Shown here piece after piece: positions 24,938 through 33,025 of a stretch of 64,000 nt of DNA. Made by a program: the position numbers and the translations under genes. Source of the DNA: Winogradskyella sp. GTDB taxonomy: Bacteria; Bacteroidota; Bacteroidia; Flavobacteriales; Flavobacteriaceae. The stretch's first letter is position 1, and the number at the start of each line of letters is the position of its first letter. The notes beneath the pieces are model-generated. The model was not told the DNA's origin. It did no database searches and was given only the letters and a program-made list of their open reading frames with translations. The stretch is from contig JAOEWO010000004.1 in NCBI GenBank assembly GCA_028383925.1, positions 1 to 64,000 on the forward strand. The letters run 5' to 3'.

Positions 24938-25987
24938 TTAAGTTAAAACAGGCTCGCGTCGTAATTTTGGTAACGACTCTGGGTATTGCGCTTGTATAAA
25001 TGCAATAAGTTGTTCTCGGATTTCGCAGCGCAAATTCCAAACATCGTCTGCATTTTTTGCACTAAAGGTTACTCTTAACTCTACACTATTAGCATCTGTA
25101 TTGGTTACAAAAAGCTGAGCTACTTTTTTGTCCCATAATTGGTGTTTTGCGATAATATCAAGAAATTTTTTTCGTAACTCGTTAACCGGAAATGTATAAT
25201 CTACATACAAAAAAACAGCACCTATTAATTGGGTAGAATTAAAGGTCCAATTAACAAAAGGATGCTCGTTAAAATAATTTAAAGGCAGTACTAATCGTCG
25301 CCAATCCCAGGTTTTTACAACCACATAAGTTAATGTAATATCTTCTACAGTACCAAACTCCCCTTCTATAACAACCTCATCATCTATTTTTATAGGCTGC
25401 GTAAATGCTATTTGCATACCTGTAATAAAATTAGCGATAGATTTTTGAGCTGCTACACCCGCTATAATTCCAATAATACCAGCAGACGTAAGTATGGTAG
25501 TACCAATATTTTTTACTGTTGGTATATTCCATAAAACAGTAGCTATGGCTAGCGTAACAATAATAAAAATAGATACACTTTTTACAAAACGCATTTGAGT
25601 AATTGCTTTACGTTCTTTGACTTTGTAACCGGTTCTATTTATAAATTTTTGCTTTACAATTTCTTCAATAGCATTTAAGGTTTCAACGAGTATCCATGTA
25701 AAATTTATAATTATTAATGCTTCAATAATTTTATGCCAAAGATTATGTATTTCAAAAAAGCTAAAAGAACTATAAATAAATAGCATTGGTAATAGAAATT
25801 TGGCTGGTGTTTCTAAATGTTTTAACAATTGTATTTTTAAAACTGTTGGCTTTTTTTTATTGAAAGTTCTTATCACAAGAAAAAACAACCATTGTAAGGT
25901 TAAGCCTAAAAGAATACAAACTATAAATGTGATTACAATTTGCCACCAAAAATTGGCAATACCCAACTTTAAAAAAACAGTATCCAT
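24938..25987 (-). CDS. MscS-family mechanosensitive channel
   Basis: A 349-residue membrane protein. Four N-terminal helices precede the pore-lining helix (TTILTSAGIIGIIAGVAAQKSIANFITG), with Gly/Ala packing typical of MscS TM3. A cytosolic beta domain follows (DDEVVIEGEFGTVEDITLTYVVVKTWDWRRLVLPLNYF), matching the MscS signature. Members release solutes on hypo-osmotic shock. It is the first gene of the operon mscS-kinase, 24 bp apart, under the operator at 26032. A turgor channel upstream of a sensor kinase suggests coupling of envelope state to the regulon, but that is only inferred. Confidence 0.9.
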   Translation of the reverse strand: MDTVFLKLGIANFWWQIVITFIVCILLGLTLQWLFFLVIRTFNKKKPTVLKIQLLKHLETPAKFLLPMLFIYSSFSFFEIHNLWHKIIEALIIINFTWILVETLNAIEEIVKQKFINRTGYKVKERKAITQMRFVKSVSIFIIVTLAIATVLWNIPTVKNIGTTILTSAGIIGIIAGVAAQKSIANFITGMQIAFTQPIKIDDEVVIEGEFGTVEDITLTYVVVKTWDWRRLVLPLNYFNEHPFVNWTFNSTQLIGAVFLYVDYTFPVNELRKKFLDIIAKHQLWDKKVAQLFVTNTDANSVELRVTFSAKNADDVWNLRCEIREQLIAFIQAQYPESLPKLRREPVLT

Positions 25988-26000
25988 TTATCCTTTTCTT

Positions 26001-26092
26001 CAAAATTAGTTGAGCTATGTCTCATATAAAATGATATCCGTCAGTCTATTGACCTAGATCATTTGAAGCTCTAAAAAAGTCAATTAATTTTG
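26001..26092. promoter_or_regulatory. Back-to-back operators for mscS/kinase and for the YceI-like gene
   Basis: Leftward: TGATATCCGTCA (26032-26043) with minus-strand -7 box TAATTTTG (plus-strand 26001-26008). Rightward: TGACCTAGATCA (26050-26061) with TAATTTTG (26085-26092). Both have perfect -7 boxes at the standard offset, and the operators are 6 bp apart. The leftward site implies autoregulation of the sensor kinase. Confidence 0.85.
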
Positions 26093-26111
26093 TTGTATAT
26101 GATCTAATAAA

Positions 26112-26753
26112 ATGAAAACATATTTAAAATACACCGCAATATCACTATTGATTTTAATGACTAGTTCTTGCCGTAACTCAGAAAAAAGAATACCTAATAG
26201 TAGCCAAGCACCACATATATTAACTGAGCAACAGATCTACAACACGGATACTACGGGTATATTAATCTTTTGGACTGCCTATAAATTCTCTGATAAAACA
26301 GGTGTTTCTGGCACTTTTAATACCTTTATTTATAATCCAAAAAACACTACTGGCAATATTGAAACGATATTAACAAAGTCGAAATTATTAATACCTACAA
26401 CCAGTGTAAATTCTGGTAATGCCATACGAGATTTTAAACTAAACACTTACTTTTTTAAAGCCTTTAACACACAAGAACTAAAAGCTAAAATTACAAAAGC
26501 AACAGAAAATGAAGGTCTTATAGATTTAAAAATGAATGGTATTTCTAAAAAAATTGCGTTTACCTATGCCATAGAAAAAGACACAATTATACTATTTACA
26601 AATTTTAACCTAAACTATTGGAAAGCAGAAGAAGCTCTTAAAATACTTAACACAGAATGTTACGAGCTACATACAGGTGCTGACGGCATCTCTAAACTTT
26701 GGCCAGAGGTTGATGTAGTTGTTAAAATACCTGTGCAAAAATCTACACTTTAA
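26112..26753 (+). CDS. YceI-like domain lipoprotein
   Basis: A 213-residue protein with a lipoprotein signal (MKTYLKYTAISLLILMTSSC, lipobox SSC at residue 20). The following domain reads like YceI: FWTAYKFSDKTGVSGTF, then SGNAIRDFKLNTYFFKAFN (YceI has a 'xxRDxHLxSxDFF' region), then ending GISKLWPEVDVVVKI. YceI proteins are lipocalin-like isoprenoid or amphiphile binders in the periplasm. Being anchored, it would sit at the inner or outer membrane. It is monocistronic behind its own perfect promoter. Confidence 0.75.
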   Translation: MKTYLKYTAISLLILMTSSCRNSEKRIPNSSQAPHILTEQQIYNTDTTGILIFWTAYKFSDKTGVSGTFNTFIYNPKNTTGNIETILTKSKLLIPTTSVNSGNAIRDFKLNTYFFKAFNTQELKAKITKATENEGLIDLKMNGISKKIAFTYAIEKDTIILFTNFNLNYWKAEEALKILNTECYELHTGADGISKLWPEVDVVVKIPVQKSTL

Positions 26754-26873
26754 GTCTTACTCTAAAGACATAATTACGGCTAGTTATACTAAAAAAACAC
26801 GTAGAACAATTTTAATTACACAGGCTACAGATCTATGTTAACTAATAGTTTTAGTTTAAAAACAAAACAACAA

Positions 26874-26916
26874 TGATGAATATCATTTTTGGCTATAAAT
26901 GTTTTAAATACCTTTG
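26874..26916 (+). promoter_or_regulatory. Regulon operator and -7 box for biosynthetic cluster copy 1
   Basis: TGATGAATATCA (26874-26885) and a perfect TACCTTTG (26909-26916). It controls the gene run 26977-30874. Confidence 0.85.
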
Positions 26917-26976
26917 ATATAGGGCTGTTTTTACTCTGTTTAGTTAAGCCATAAGTTACTATCAAAACCAAGCCAG

Positions 26977-28518
26977 ATGTATAATAATCTTGTTGACTGT
27001 TTCGAACATACTGTTCATCTTTTTTCTAATAAGATGGCTATTTTAGACGCTAACTCAAAGTTAAACTTTAAACAACTTAGAGCGCGTGCCATGAAACTTG
27101 CAATGGTTATTTCAAACAATAAAAAATCTATAAATAAACCTATAGCTATTTTTTTACCTAAAAGTAATGATGCTGTTGTCGCATTTATTGCAACACTTTA
27201 TACGGGTAACTGTTATGCTCCTTTAGATGTAAAAAATCCGATGTCTAGAATTATAAAAATTCTAAACAAATTAAAACCAGTTGCAATTATAACAGATACA
27301 AAGCATCTAGACATTCTAAAAAGCTATAATCTAGATATAAAAATTATAACGTGTAATGCATTACCGCAAACACCTAATATACCGTATAATTTTAATTACA
27401 AAAATTGTATTGATTTAGACCCTGCATATATTATGCATACATCTGGCTCAACAGGTATACCAAAAGGTGTTGCAATATCACATAGATCTATTATTGATTA
27501 TATAAATTGGGCCATAGATGCCTTTACTATTTCAGAAAATGAAATTATTGGCAGTCAAGCCCCTTTTATATTTGACAACTCTACGTTAGACATTTACCTT
27601 ATGGTGTTTAAAGGTGCAACACTTCATATAATACCAGAACAATTATTTGTGTTTCCGGCTAAGCTTTTAGAATTTTTAGAGACACATAAAGTTAATTTTG
27701 TGTTTTGGGTACCATCAGTCCTAATCTATATTGCTAATTTAAAACTGTTAAGCATTTATAAAATACCAAGTTTAAAAAAGGTATTATTTGCTGGTGAAGT
27801 AATGCCTACTAAACATTTAAATTATTGGATTGGTAATCTAAATAAAGACATCTTATATGCCAATCTTTATGGCCCTACAGAAATTACTGTAGACTGCACC
27901 TATTACATAATTAATAGACCTTTTAAAGACAACCAACCCTTACCAATTGGCAAACCCTGTAGAAATAGTGATGTTTTTTTATTAAACAACAATGATGAAT
28001 TATGTAAGACTAACGAACAAGGAGAAATCTGTGTTAGAGGGTCTTCATTAGCCTTATGTTATTGGAATGACATAAAAAAAACTAATGCTGTTTTTGTACA
28101 AAACCCACTAAATAATTCTTATCCCGAAAAAATATATAGAACTGGCGATTTGGCATTTGTAAATACTATGGGTGAAATTATTTTTTCGGGCAGAAAAGAC
28201 AACCAAATAAAGCATTTAGGCTACAGAATTGAATTGGGCGAAATAGAACACAGTGTTTTAAGCACCTTCGAGTCTATTATTGCTCGTGCTATTTACGATG
28301 CACAAAACAGAGAAATTGTATTGTTTTACGAGTCTAAAACAGAAATACCCATCCGCCTATTTAGACAAAAATTAGCAAAGGTATTATCTGGTTATATGAT
28401 ACCAGCAAAATATTATAAAGTAGATACCATGCCACTATCTTTAAGCGGCAAAATAGATTTGGCAGCGTTACAAAAACAATTTATTTCTAAAAAAAAATCT
28501 TTAGAAATGGCTAAATAA
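26977..28518 (+). CDS. Stand-alone amino-acid adenylation enzyme, cluster copy 1
   Basis: A 513-residue ANL enzyme with the adenylation core motifs: HTSGSTGIPKGVAISHRS (A3), ANLYGPTEITVDCTYY (A5), YRTGDLAF (A7) and GRKDNQIKHLGYRIELGEIE (A8), with the C-terminal catalytic Lys in LSLSGKID. This style is that of NRPS A domains and DltA-like ligases: activation of an amino or hydroxy acid with ATP and transfer to a carrier protein. There is no condensation or carrier domain in the same chain; a free carrier follows. It is closely similar along its length to the gene at 43817-45331. Confidence 0.88.
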   Translation: MYNNLVDCFEHTVHLFSNKMAILDANSKLNFKQLRARAMKLAMVISNNKKSINKPIAIFLPKSNDAVVAFIATLYTGNCYAPLDVKNPMSRIIKILNKLKPVAIITDTKHLDILKSYNLDIKIITCNALPQTPNIPYNFNYKNCIDLDPAYIMHTSGSTGIPKGVAISHRSIIDYINWAIDAFTISENEIIGSQAPFIFDNSTLDIYLMVFKGATLHIIPEQLFVFPAKLLEFLETHKVNFVFWVPSVLIYIANLKLLSIYKIPSLKKVLFAGEVMPTKHLNYWIGNLNKDILYANLYGPTEITVDCTYYIINRPFKDNQPLPIGKPCRNSDVFLLNNNDELCKTNEQGEICVRGSSLALCYWNDIKKTNAVFVQNPLNNSYPEKIYRTGDLAFVNTMGEIIFSGRKDNQIKHLGYRIELGEIEHSVLSTFESIIARAIYDAQNREIVLFYESKTEIPIRLFRQKLAKVLSGYMIPAKYYKVDTMPLSLSGKIDLAALQKQFISKKKSLEMAK

Positions 28519-28598
28519 AATTGGCGTTCTGTATTTGTAACCGTACAAAAAACCTGTCATCTAATAGAATTGTAAAAGAAACTATAAATAAGACCAAA

Positions 28599-28847
28599 AT
28601 GAAGACTATAAATAAGAGCGTACTTAAGCATTTGTCGCAAATAAAACCTGAGTTTAACTTTTTACACTCCTCTAATTTTGTAGCAGAAGGTTTATTAGAC
28701 TCTTTTGATGTTATACATCTTGTAACAGTTTTAGATACGGAATACAACATCTCTATAGATGGTATTGATATTGTACCAGAAAATTTTTCAACTATTGCAA
28801 GCATCAGCAAATTATTAATTAAAAATGGAGTCTTAGAATGTACTTAA
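28599..28847 (+). CDS. Acyl/peptidyl carrier protein A, cluster copy 1
   Basis: An 82-residue carrier protein. The phosphopantetheine Ser is in EGLLDSFDVIHLV, followed by helix III residues DIVPENFSTIASI. I chose the ATG at 28599 because the paralogue at 46199 starts at the matching MKT; the frame is open further upstream without a sensible start. It probably accepts the acyl group activated by the adenylation enzyme 80 bp upstream. It overlaps the KASIII gene by 10 nt, so translation is coupled. Confidence 0.82.
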   Translation: MKTINKSVLKHLSQIKPEFNFLHSSNFVAEGLLDSFDVIHLVTVLDTEYNISIDGIDIVPENFSTIASISKLLIKNGVLECT

Positions 28848-29905
28848 AATTTAAGCATAAAAAAATAACTGGTATTTTAACCGTTTTACCTAAAAACGAA
28901 GTAAGTTTTGATGACGAAATAGAGAATTACACCTTCTCTACAAGTCAATCTATAAAACTAAAAACAGTTATGGGTTATAACAAAAGAAGGGTTGTAAAAG
29001 AGGGCACTACAGTATCTGATTTGTGTGTATTTGGTTTGACATATCTCTTTGAAAAAGAACTACTAAAAAGGCAAGACATTGATGCTTTGATTTTGGTAAC
29101 CCAATCACCAGATTATTTTATGCCACCGACAAGCCACATTATTCACGGTAAACTTAACTTAAAACAAGATATGATTTGCATGGATATTAACCAAGGTTGC
29201 TCTGGCTATATTGTTGGGTTAAACCAAGCCTTCTTTTTATTAGAACAAGAAGACATAAACAAAGTTGTACTACTAAATGCTGATATACTTAGTACTAAAG
29301 TTTCAAAAAAAGACAGAAATAATAACCCAATAATAGGTGATGCCGCTGCTATTACCATTATAGAAAAAGACCACGCAGACCATACCATTTTTGGTGCTAT
29401 AAAAGTAGACGGAAAAGATGCTGATGCTTTAATAATACCAGCTGGTGGTTTTAAGATGCCTAGCAATAAAAAAACCTAAAAACTCACTAAAGATGGCGCT
29501 GGTAACCTAAGAGCTTTAGATCATTTAAATATGAAAGGTGATGTAGTTTTTAACTTTGTACAAAGAGAAATACCGCTAATGATAGAACATTTATTAATAA
29601 AAGCAGGTCTTAAAAAAGAGGCTATAGATTATTATATGTTTCATCAGCCCAATAAATTTATACTCACAAAACTGGCAGATAAAATGGGTATACCGCATAA
29701 AAAAATGCCTCATAATATTGTAGAGTTGTTTGGTAATGCTAGTGGTGTTTCTATACCTACTTCTATAACTTACAACTTGGGAGATACTGTATTAAAAAAC
29801 ACTTTTTTAGTAGCTATGGCTGGTTTTGGCACTGGTTTAAATTGGGGATCTTTAATAATACACTTAGGTAATTTAGATTTTTGTAAAATCATTGATTATA
29901 ACTAA
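28838..29905 (+). pseudogene. KASIII-like ketoacyl synthase, copy 1, interrupted by TAA
   Basis: Full-length frame of 355 codons with a single in-frame TAA at 29477-29479 (after PSNKKT). Upstream of it is the nucleophile Cys in MDINQGCSGYIVG; downstream are the His in YMFHQPNKF and the Asn in FGNASGVSIPTS, completing the Cys-His-Asn triad of FabH-type enzymes. Alignment to copy 2 (46429-47496) has no length change around the stop: PSNKKT-stop-KL aligns with PSTKETAVL. One base substitution therefore explains it. Without read-through the product loses His and Asn and should be inactive. There is an ATG at 29531, but no evidence that it is used. Confidence 0.85.
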
Positions 29906-29909
29906 TACT

Positions 29910-30131
29910 ATGAAAAAATTTAAAACTAAAATGGCAGAAGTTTTAGAAGTAGAAATACTAGAAATAAATGCAGAACTCAACTCTTTTGACAGTTGGGATT
30001 CATTAACTATTTTATCGATTATTGCACTAATTTCTGAAGAATACGATGTAGAATTAAACCAAAAGCAAATAGAAAACTCTAAAACCCTTAAAGGCTTGCA
30101 AGACCTTATAAAAAGTAAAAGAGGGTTTTAA
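29910..30131 (+). CDS. Acyl carrier protein B, cluster copy 1
   Basis: A 73-residue carrier with the Ser site in SFDSWDSLTILSI. The ATG at 29910 is chosen by alignment to the copy 2 gene (MKKIKSLISEVLEVE). It differs clearly from carrier A of the same cluster, so the pathway uses two carriers: probably one for the starter and one for the extender, or one for the donor of the final acyl transfer. It starts 4 bp after the KASIII stop. Confidence 0.82.
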   Translation: MKKFKTKMAEVLEVEILEINAELNSFDSWDSLTILSIIALISEEYDVELNQKQIENSKTLKGLQDLIKSKRGF

Positions 30132-30199
30132 AACAAAAAAAATCATAATAAAAAAACTTTTTATTTCATTAAAATAGAAGCAACAAGAACCCAACCAAA

Positions 30200-30874
30200 A
30201 TGAGAAACGTAGTAATTTTAGGCAGTGGTGGCATGGCTGCAGAACTCACCTTTTATATAGAAGACAATAATGCAAAAGTGTTAGATATAGATAAAATAAA
30301 TATTATAGGTTATATTGATTATGAAAACGCCAAACAGAAATTTTGGGGAAAATATAATTTCAAGGCACCATTAATATGTGATATTGATACGTACCAGCCC
30401 AAAGCAAATGAAGAGGTTATCCTTGGTATTGGTAATGTAAACGTTAGACAAGAAATGGTGAGTAAATTACTAAGTAAAAAAGCCCGTATTGGAAGTTTTG
30501 TTCACCATTCTGTTATAATGCCCAAAGCATTTAAATGGGGTATTGGCAATGTTGTTTTTCCGTTTTGTATTATAGAACAAAATGCTATAATGGGTAATTA
30601 TAATCTAATGACGTCTTACAGTTTTATTAGTCATGACTGCTGTGTTGGTAACAACAATTTCTTCTCCATTGCTGGTTTAGCAGGAAATGTAAAAGTGGGT
30701 AACAATAATTTTTTCGGAATTAGATCTACCGTTATTCCTGGTATTAGTATAGGGCATAAAAATATAATACAAGCTGGTATGGTTATAGACAAAAATATTG
30801 AAGATGAAACAACTGTTTTTTTTAGATATAAAGAAAAAGTCTTGGCCATACCTAAGCAAGTAAACACTAAATAG
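30200..30874 (+). CDS. NeuD/PglD-like acyltransferase, cluster copy 1
   Basis: A 224-residue protein with an N-terminal nucleotide-like strand-turn (NVVILGSGGMAAELTFYIED), followed by left-handed beta-helix hexapeptide repeats (IGNVVFPFCIIEQNAIMGNY, VGNNNFFSIAGLAGNVKVGN). This is the plan of sugar O- or N-acyltransferases such as NeuD and PglD. The catalytic His is probably in SHDCCVGN. Here it may move the acyl chain from a carrier protein to an amine or hydroxyl acceptor. It is 68 bp after carrier B, and the copy 2 counterpart is at 47798-48469. Confidence 0.82.
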   Translation: MRNVVILGSGGMAAELTFYIEDNNAKVLDIDKINIIGYIDYENAKQKFWGKYNFKAPLICDIDTYQPKANEEVILGIGNVNVRQEMVSKLLSKKARIGSFVHHSVIMPKAFKWGIGNVVFPFCIIEQNAIMGNYNLMTSYSFISHDCCVGNNNFFSIAGLAGNVKVGNNNFFGIRSTVIPGISIGHKNIIQAGMVIDKNIEDETTVFFRYKEKVLAIPKQVNTK

Positions 30875-30962
30875 CATTACCTATTTTGTGATGCATTATA
30901 AAATTTGTAAAGATTATTGCAATAGTATATTACCCAACAGTTAATCTTTAAAAAATGATAAT

Positions 30963-31490
30963 CTACTGTCGTTTTTTTCTGAAACCAAAAAAACCAAAAA
31001 CAACTGTTATTAGTATAATAAAGCCCTCAAAAAACCAAGACACCCATTTGTATTCTCTTTCAAAATATAATTGATAAATAGGACCAGGAAGACCGTCTTC
31101 TATAATACTTAGGTTAAACGTGTTGAGGCTAAAATTACCTTTCGTATTTTCTAATTCTAAATTTAGTTCATATTCTGCACCTGATTTGGTTTCAAAATAA
31201 TTGTTTTTATTTCCATATAATTCTATTGGTTTTCCATTGGTATATACTTCAAGTTTCTTTTTTATCGGAACCAAAGTATCGTTACTTTTTTCAAAACTGA
31301 GTATAATGCTATAAACAGATGCAAAATCAGTTTCAAATTTTTCAGAAATACGAATGCTTTTTGTAAAAGAGTAGTGTTTATCTAAAGCTATAAATTTCTT
31401 TTTTGTTTTATCAAAAATTAGATTAACTGCTATATAAATGGCAAATAACCCAAATATTACACTTACTATTTTAGAGGTAGTTTTTGTCAT
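30963..31490 (-). CDS. Hypothetical membrane-anchored protein
   Basis: A 175-residue protein with an N-terminal membrane helix (IVSVIFGLFAIYIAVNLIF) and a C-terminal one (GFIILITVVFGFFGF) followed by a basic tail, with a ~110-residue strand-rich domain between. The tail signal resembles an in-to-out anchor rather than a sorting signal. I do not recognise the family. No operator was found upstream, and the spacer to the next gene (31586) is 95 bp. Confidence 0.6.
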   Translation of the reverse strand: MTKTTSKIVSVIFGLFAIYIAVNLIFDKTKKKFIALDKHYSFTKSIRISEKFETDFASVYSIILSFEKSNDTLVPIKKKLEVYTNGKPIELYGNKNNYFETKSGAEYELNLELENTKGNFSLNTFNLSIIEDGLPGPIYQLYFEREYKWVSWFFEGFIILITVVFGFFGFRKKRQ

Positions 31491-31585
31491 TTATAACACG
31501 TTTGAAACTTATGAGTTAGCTATTTTATACAACATTAAATCAATAAAATAATGTAAATCTCAAAAAGTAAACATACATAAATTTA

Positions 31586-32719
31586 TTAACGCTTAACAAC
31601 TAACTTTTGGGTCTGTACAGATTTATTACTAACCAACTTAAGTATGTACATACCGTTAGAAAGATTTGATACATCTATGCTATTAAACTCTTGTGTTATG
31701 GTCTGTGTTTGTAATTCTCTTCCGTTACTATCATAAATAATAACATTTAAAGTACGCGATGTTAAAATATAAACGTTGTTAAAAGCTGGGTTTGGGTAAA
31801 TATCTACTGCTTCTAAAACATTACCCTCAGCAATTCCTAAAGGTAAGCAAGAATACGTGCCTCTTCCTCTAGATGTATTTAACCAGGTGTTATTATCTTC
31901 CCAATCTTGAGAAATTAACTCGGTTGGGTTGCCATCAGAGTTATTAGTTATTAAAACTCTTGAGTCTGCTTGGTAGATAACACCATTCCAATCGTTATCA
32001 TCTACTTCTATTAAAAAACCATTCTCATCATAGCTATAAACTTCTATATTGTCATTTTCCCAATTTAAGCCATTCCAATAGTGAAACTCTAACGTGGCTA
32101 ATAAGCAGTTGCCATAAGAATAGACTTCGCGTTCGTAATTTTCCCAGTTTACACCATTCCAGTCTTGAAATTCTATAGAAGCTATAAAAAACACCGAACA
32201 TGAATAGACCTCGTAAGCATAGATTTCCCGATCATCATTTTCCCAAGAATTAGATGAGATATCCCAATTCTGGGTAAGGGCTTGTAAAAGAAGATTTTCT
32301 GATCCAGCGTAAGTTAATGTTCGCTTTTCAGATGCTTGCCAATCATTATTTTCCCAAACCAAAGTAAGTTCTTCAATTATGACACCATTAGCATAAGTAT
32401 AATCTTCTCTTATAAAATTAGTCCACGAGTTAGACGAAAAATCCCAGAGTTGTGTAACCTCTGAAATTGGCTGATTATTACTATTATAACTTGTGGTTAT
32501 GAGTGCGGCATTAACTAAGCCAGCACCAAGATCAATTTCTTGTAAAGATACAATAGGATAACAATCTTCATTAAAGGTATTGGTTGTTCTAAAAGCCAGA
32601 TTCCAATTGTTAGCATCCCAAGAATCAATTTCCCAAGTTTGAGGTACAGCACTAGAGTATTGAGCGTAAATACTAGAGTAAGCAACTAAAAGTAATAGTA
32701 ATGATGTCATTCTTTTCAT
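31586..32719 (-). CDS. Secreted repeat protein with type IX sorting domain
   Basis: I place the start at 32719 (MKRMTSLLLLLVAYSSIYAQ), since the frame's earlier ATG at 32758 would put 13 residues before a good signal peptide. The 377-residue product has about six repeats of roughly 40 residues, each with W-x-W/N followed by a tyrosine-rich strand (for example WNGVNWENYEREVYSYGN, WNGLNWENDNIEVYSYDENG). It ends with the T9SS type A domain DIYPNPAFNNVYIL to KLVVKR. It is therefore exported and delivered to the cell surface. The sites at 32856 and 32890 lie upstream. Confidence 0.82.
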   Translation of the reverse strand: MKRMTSLLLLLVAYSSIYAQYSSAVPQTWEIDSWDANNWNLAFRTTNTFNEDCYPIVSLQEIDLGAGLVNAALITTSYNSNNQPISEVTQLWDFSSNSWTNFIREDYTYANGVIIEELTLVWENNDWQASEKRTLTYAGSENLLLQALTQNWDISSNSWENDDREIYAYEVYSCSVFFIASIEFQDWNGVNWENYEREVYSYGNCLLATLEFHYWNGLNWENDNIEVYSYDENGFLIEVDDNDWNGVIYQADSRVLITNNSDGNPTELISQDWEDNNTWLNTSRGRGTYSCLPLGIAEGNVLEAVDIYPNPAFNNVYILTSRTLNVIIYDSNGRELQTQTITQEFNSIDVSNLSNGMYILKLVSNKSVQTQKLVVKR

Positions 32720-32824
32720 AACATAAGTGTTTTGTATTAATTGAAGATTTAAACACAATATCAGATTACAAAAGCGAAGGAGATATCAATTTTAAGGCCT
32801 CATTAATTTTAATAATAATTTTGA

Positions 32825-32901
32825 TAAAATTAACGGCAGAAACACACTTTTAAAATGACGCTAATCAGCTGGCGCAGAATTAAAATAGATGATCTAAATC
32901 A
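32825..32901 (-). promoter_or_regulatory. Tandem regulon-like operators upstream of the T9SS protein
   Basis: TGACGCTAATCA (32856-32867) has a minus-strand -7 box TAATTTTA (plus-strand 32825-32832) at the standard offset. A second site, TGATCTAAATCA (32890-32901), lies 34 bp further away with no -7 box at the right distance on either strand. It may be an auxiliary site. Confidence 0.6.
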
Positions 32902-33025
32902 TTTTATCGTATGCAACACCCTATTTTATATCAACTACAAAGTGTAGTTAAAGACTAATAATTATAAAATCACATTAGAGACAATTTATTAGAAATAAAA
33001 ACAGAGTCACCATCATTTTAACTAT

